Assembly: GCA_963691705.1 (NCBI GenBank)
Contig: OY829545.1
Location: forward strand, 39,481,475 to 39,545,474
Direction: 5' to 3'
Source: Viola odorata
Lineage: Eukaryota > Streptophyta > Magnoliopsida > Malpighiales > Violaceae
Length of the DNA: 64,000 nt
The notes under the pieces are model-generated. The model saw only the letters and a program-made list of their open reading frames with translations, was not told the DNA's origin and searched no databases. The translations under genes and the position numbers were made by a program. Below are positions 63,170-64,000 of the stretch, in pieces (within the stretch, counting starts at the first letter, position 1; every line of letters begins with the position of its first letter).

Positions 63170-64000
63170 TTGTTCATTCATTAGAAATTATATGGCGTAC
63201 ATGGTCTCGTTTGTTAGCTCTTATATCCATGACATAATTTTGGCGTAAGCATTCACAAACATATCCCTGTGAGTATTTTGGGCCTTCACGCCTTGTTTCG
63301 TTCATGAGTGTAAATGCTAAGCTAAGTGCTAGTTATATTTGCATAATATCCAGGGTACATGAACCATCAGACATGGGATATCAGTAAGATGACATTGGAC
63401 TTTGCTTTGCTCTTCTTCCACTTTTTTCATATTTTAACTTTCTCGCCCTCAAAACACCTACCTTGTACACCATGTACAACTCTATCAAACACTTCAAAGC
63501 CTTCTTCTAAACTCCTCACAAATGGGTAAGTGCTCGACGGAATTGGCCGACTAAAGCGCCAGAAGCATGTTAAGTTCATTTCAACGAATGAGCCGGATGA
63601 AAAGGAAACAGTCCACGCTAACATCCAGAGAAGCGGCAATAAAATCGAAGGCCACTACCCAAAAGAATCAAAACAAAGGAAATCGTACTTGCTTCACTCG
63701 CTGTTTGTATTTGTATTCAAAAAAAAAAGGAAGAAAAAAGAAAAGAAAAGAAAAAAATAATAAAAAAATAAAATAAAATTTCAAAAAGAGGGTATCTCAA
63801 AGAACCCAATTCAATAAAAGTAGAAGCATGTACAAAAAAAATCATCAATCAAAATCGATCAAGATGATCACAAGAAGAGTGTTCCTAGCAAAAGATGAAG
63901 AAACTTGTATACAAAGGGTATCTCAAAGAACCCAAGTCAATGAAAGTAGAAGCAAGTACGAAAAACTCATCAATCAAAATAGATCAAGATGATCACAAGA
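63170..64000 (+). mobile_element. 3' region of another Athila-like element
   Basis: TTTGCATAATATCCAGGGTA and GACATGGGATATCAGTAAGA (63335-63400) match 41755-41835 of element C. It continues with CGGAATTGGCCGACTAAAGC and AACGAATGAGCCGGATG. No ORF of note. The element continues beyond the window. 63041-63169 is A-rich and unassigned. Confidence 0.55.
63791..64000 (+). repeat. 126-bp tandem repeat at the window edge
   Basis: GGTATCTCAAAGAACCCA starts at 63791 and again at 63917; 1.7 units are visible. The units differ by a few bases (GATCAAGATGATCACAAGA ends both). Confidence 0.8.

Overview
This window looks like a piece of a flowering-plant nuclear genome made almost wholly of nested LTR retrotransposons. 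I recognise no intact host gene, rRNA or tRNA gene. The plant origin follows from the Ty3/gypsy families present. One group has a primer-binding site (PBS) of the type TGGTAGCGGAGC. Others are Athila-like elements with a PBS close to TTGGTGCCATTGCCGGGGA, and Tat-like elements that carry extra antisense genes between pol and the 3' LTR. Nearly every protein-coding stretch is broken by stops, frameshifts or later insertions.

Layout. 1-10135: minus-strand gypsy complex 'A' arranged LTR-internal-LTR-internal-LTR; its middle LTR is split by a truncated Athila-like element (5399-7225). 10136-13486: minus-strand gypsy element 'K' with gag, protease, RT, RNase H, PBS and 5' LTR. 13487-14340: the only stretch that may be host DNA, including a promoter-like segment. 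14341-15690: minus-strand Athila-like RT/RNase H fragment. 15702-43265: plus-strand Athila-like element 'C' with 5' LTR, gag, then RT, RNase H, integrase, a third ORF region and a truncated 3' LTR. C is split by minus-strand element 'E' (18757-35833), and E is split inside its protease by minus-strand Tat-like element 'B1' (20164-32996, TSD TACCT). 43266-45850: plus-strand LTR and gag/protease of element 'F'. 46014 to about 63040: a second, plus-strand Tat-like element 'B2'. B2 is split by a young minus-strand element 'D' (46456-53852, TSD CTTCC) in its 5' LTR, by an LTR fragment 'G' (56123-56740) at its protease, and by a 352-bp foldback MITE (57645-57996, TSD ATAAGAGAA) in its integrase. About 63170-64000: the 3' part of another Athila-like element, with a 126-bp tandem repeat at the window edge.

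The most interesting system is the antisense gene array in the two Tat-like elements. In B1, four units (20.8-27.6 kb) run opposite to gag-pol. Most have a recognisable TATA box and the first three have a poly(A) signal; the last two have GT-AG introns. Those two (gamma, delta) are diverged paralogues with an N-terminal domain resembling the plant 'putative gypsy type transposon' family (PF04195/Transposase_28) and a coiled-coil C-terminus. The delta gene and its promoter, and the end of gamma, recur in B2 (60.1-63.0 kb), again antisense. Extra antisense ORFs are known in Tat-lineage elements; a tandem array with its own promoters and introns is less familiar to me.

By-eye LTR divergence is about 8% for E, 5% for B1 and 1.5% for D, which fits the nesting (B1 inside E, D inside B2). 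All coordinates come from reading the sequence without alignment software, so diffuse boundaries carry errors of tens of bases.
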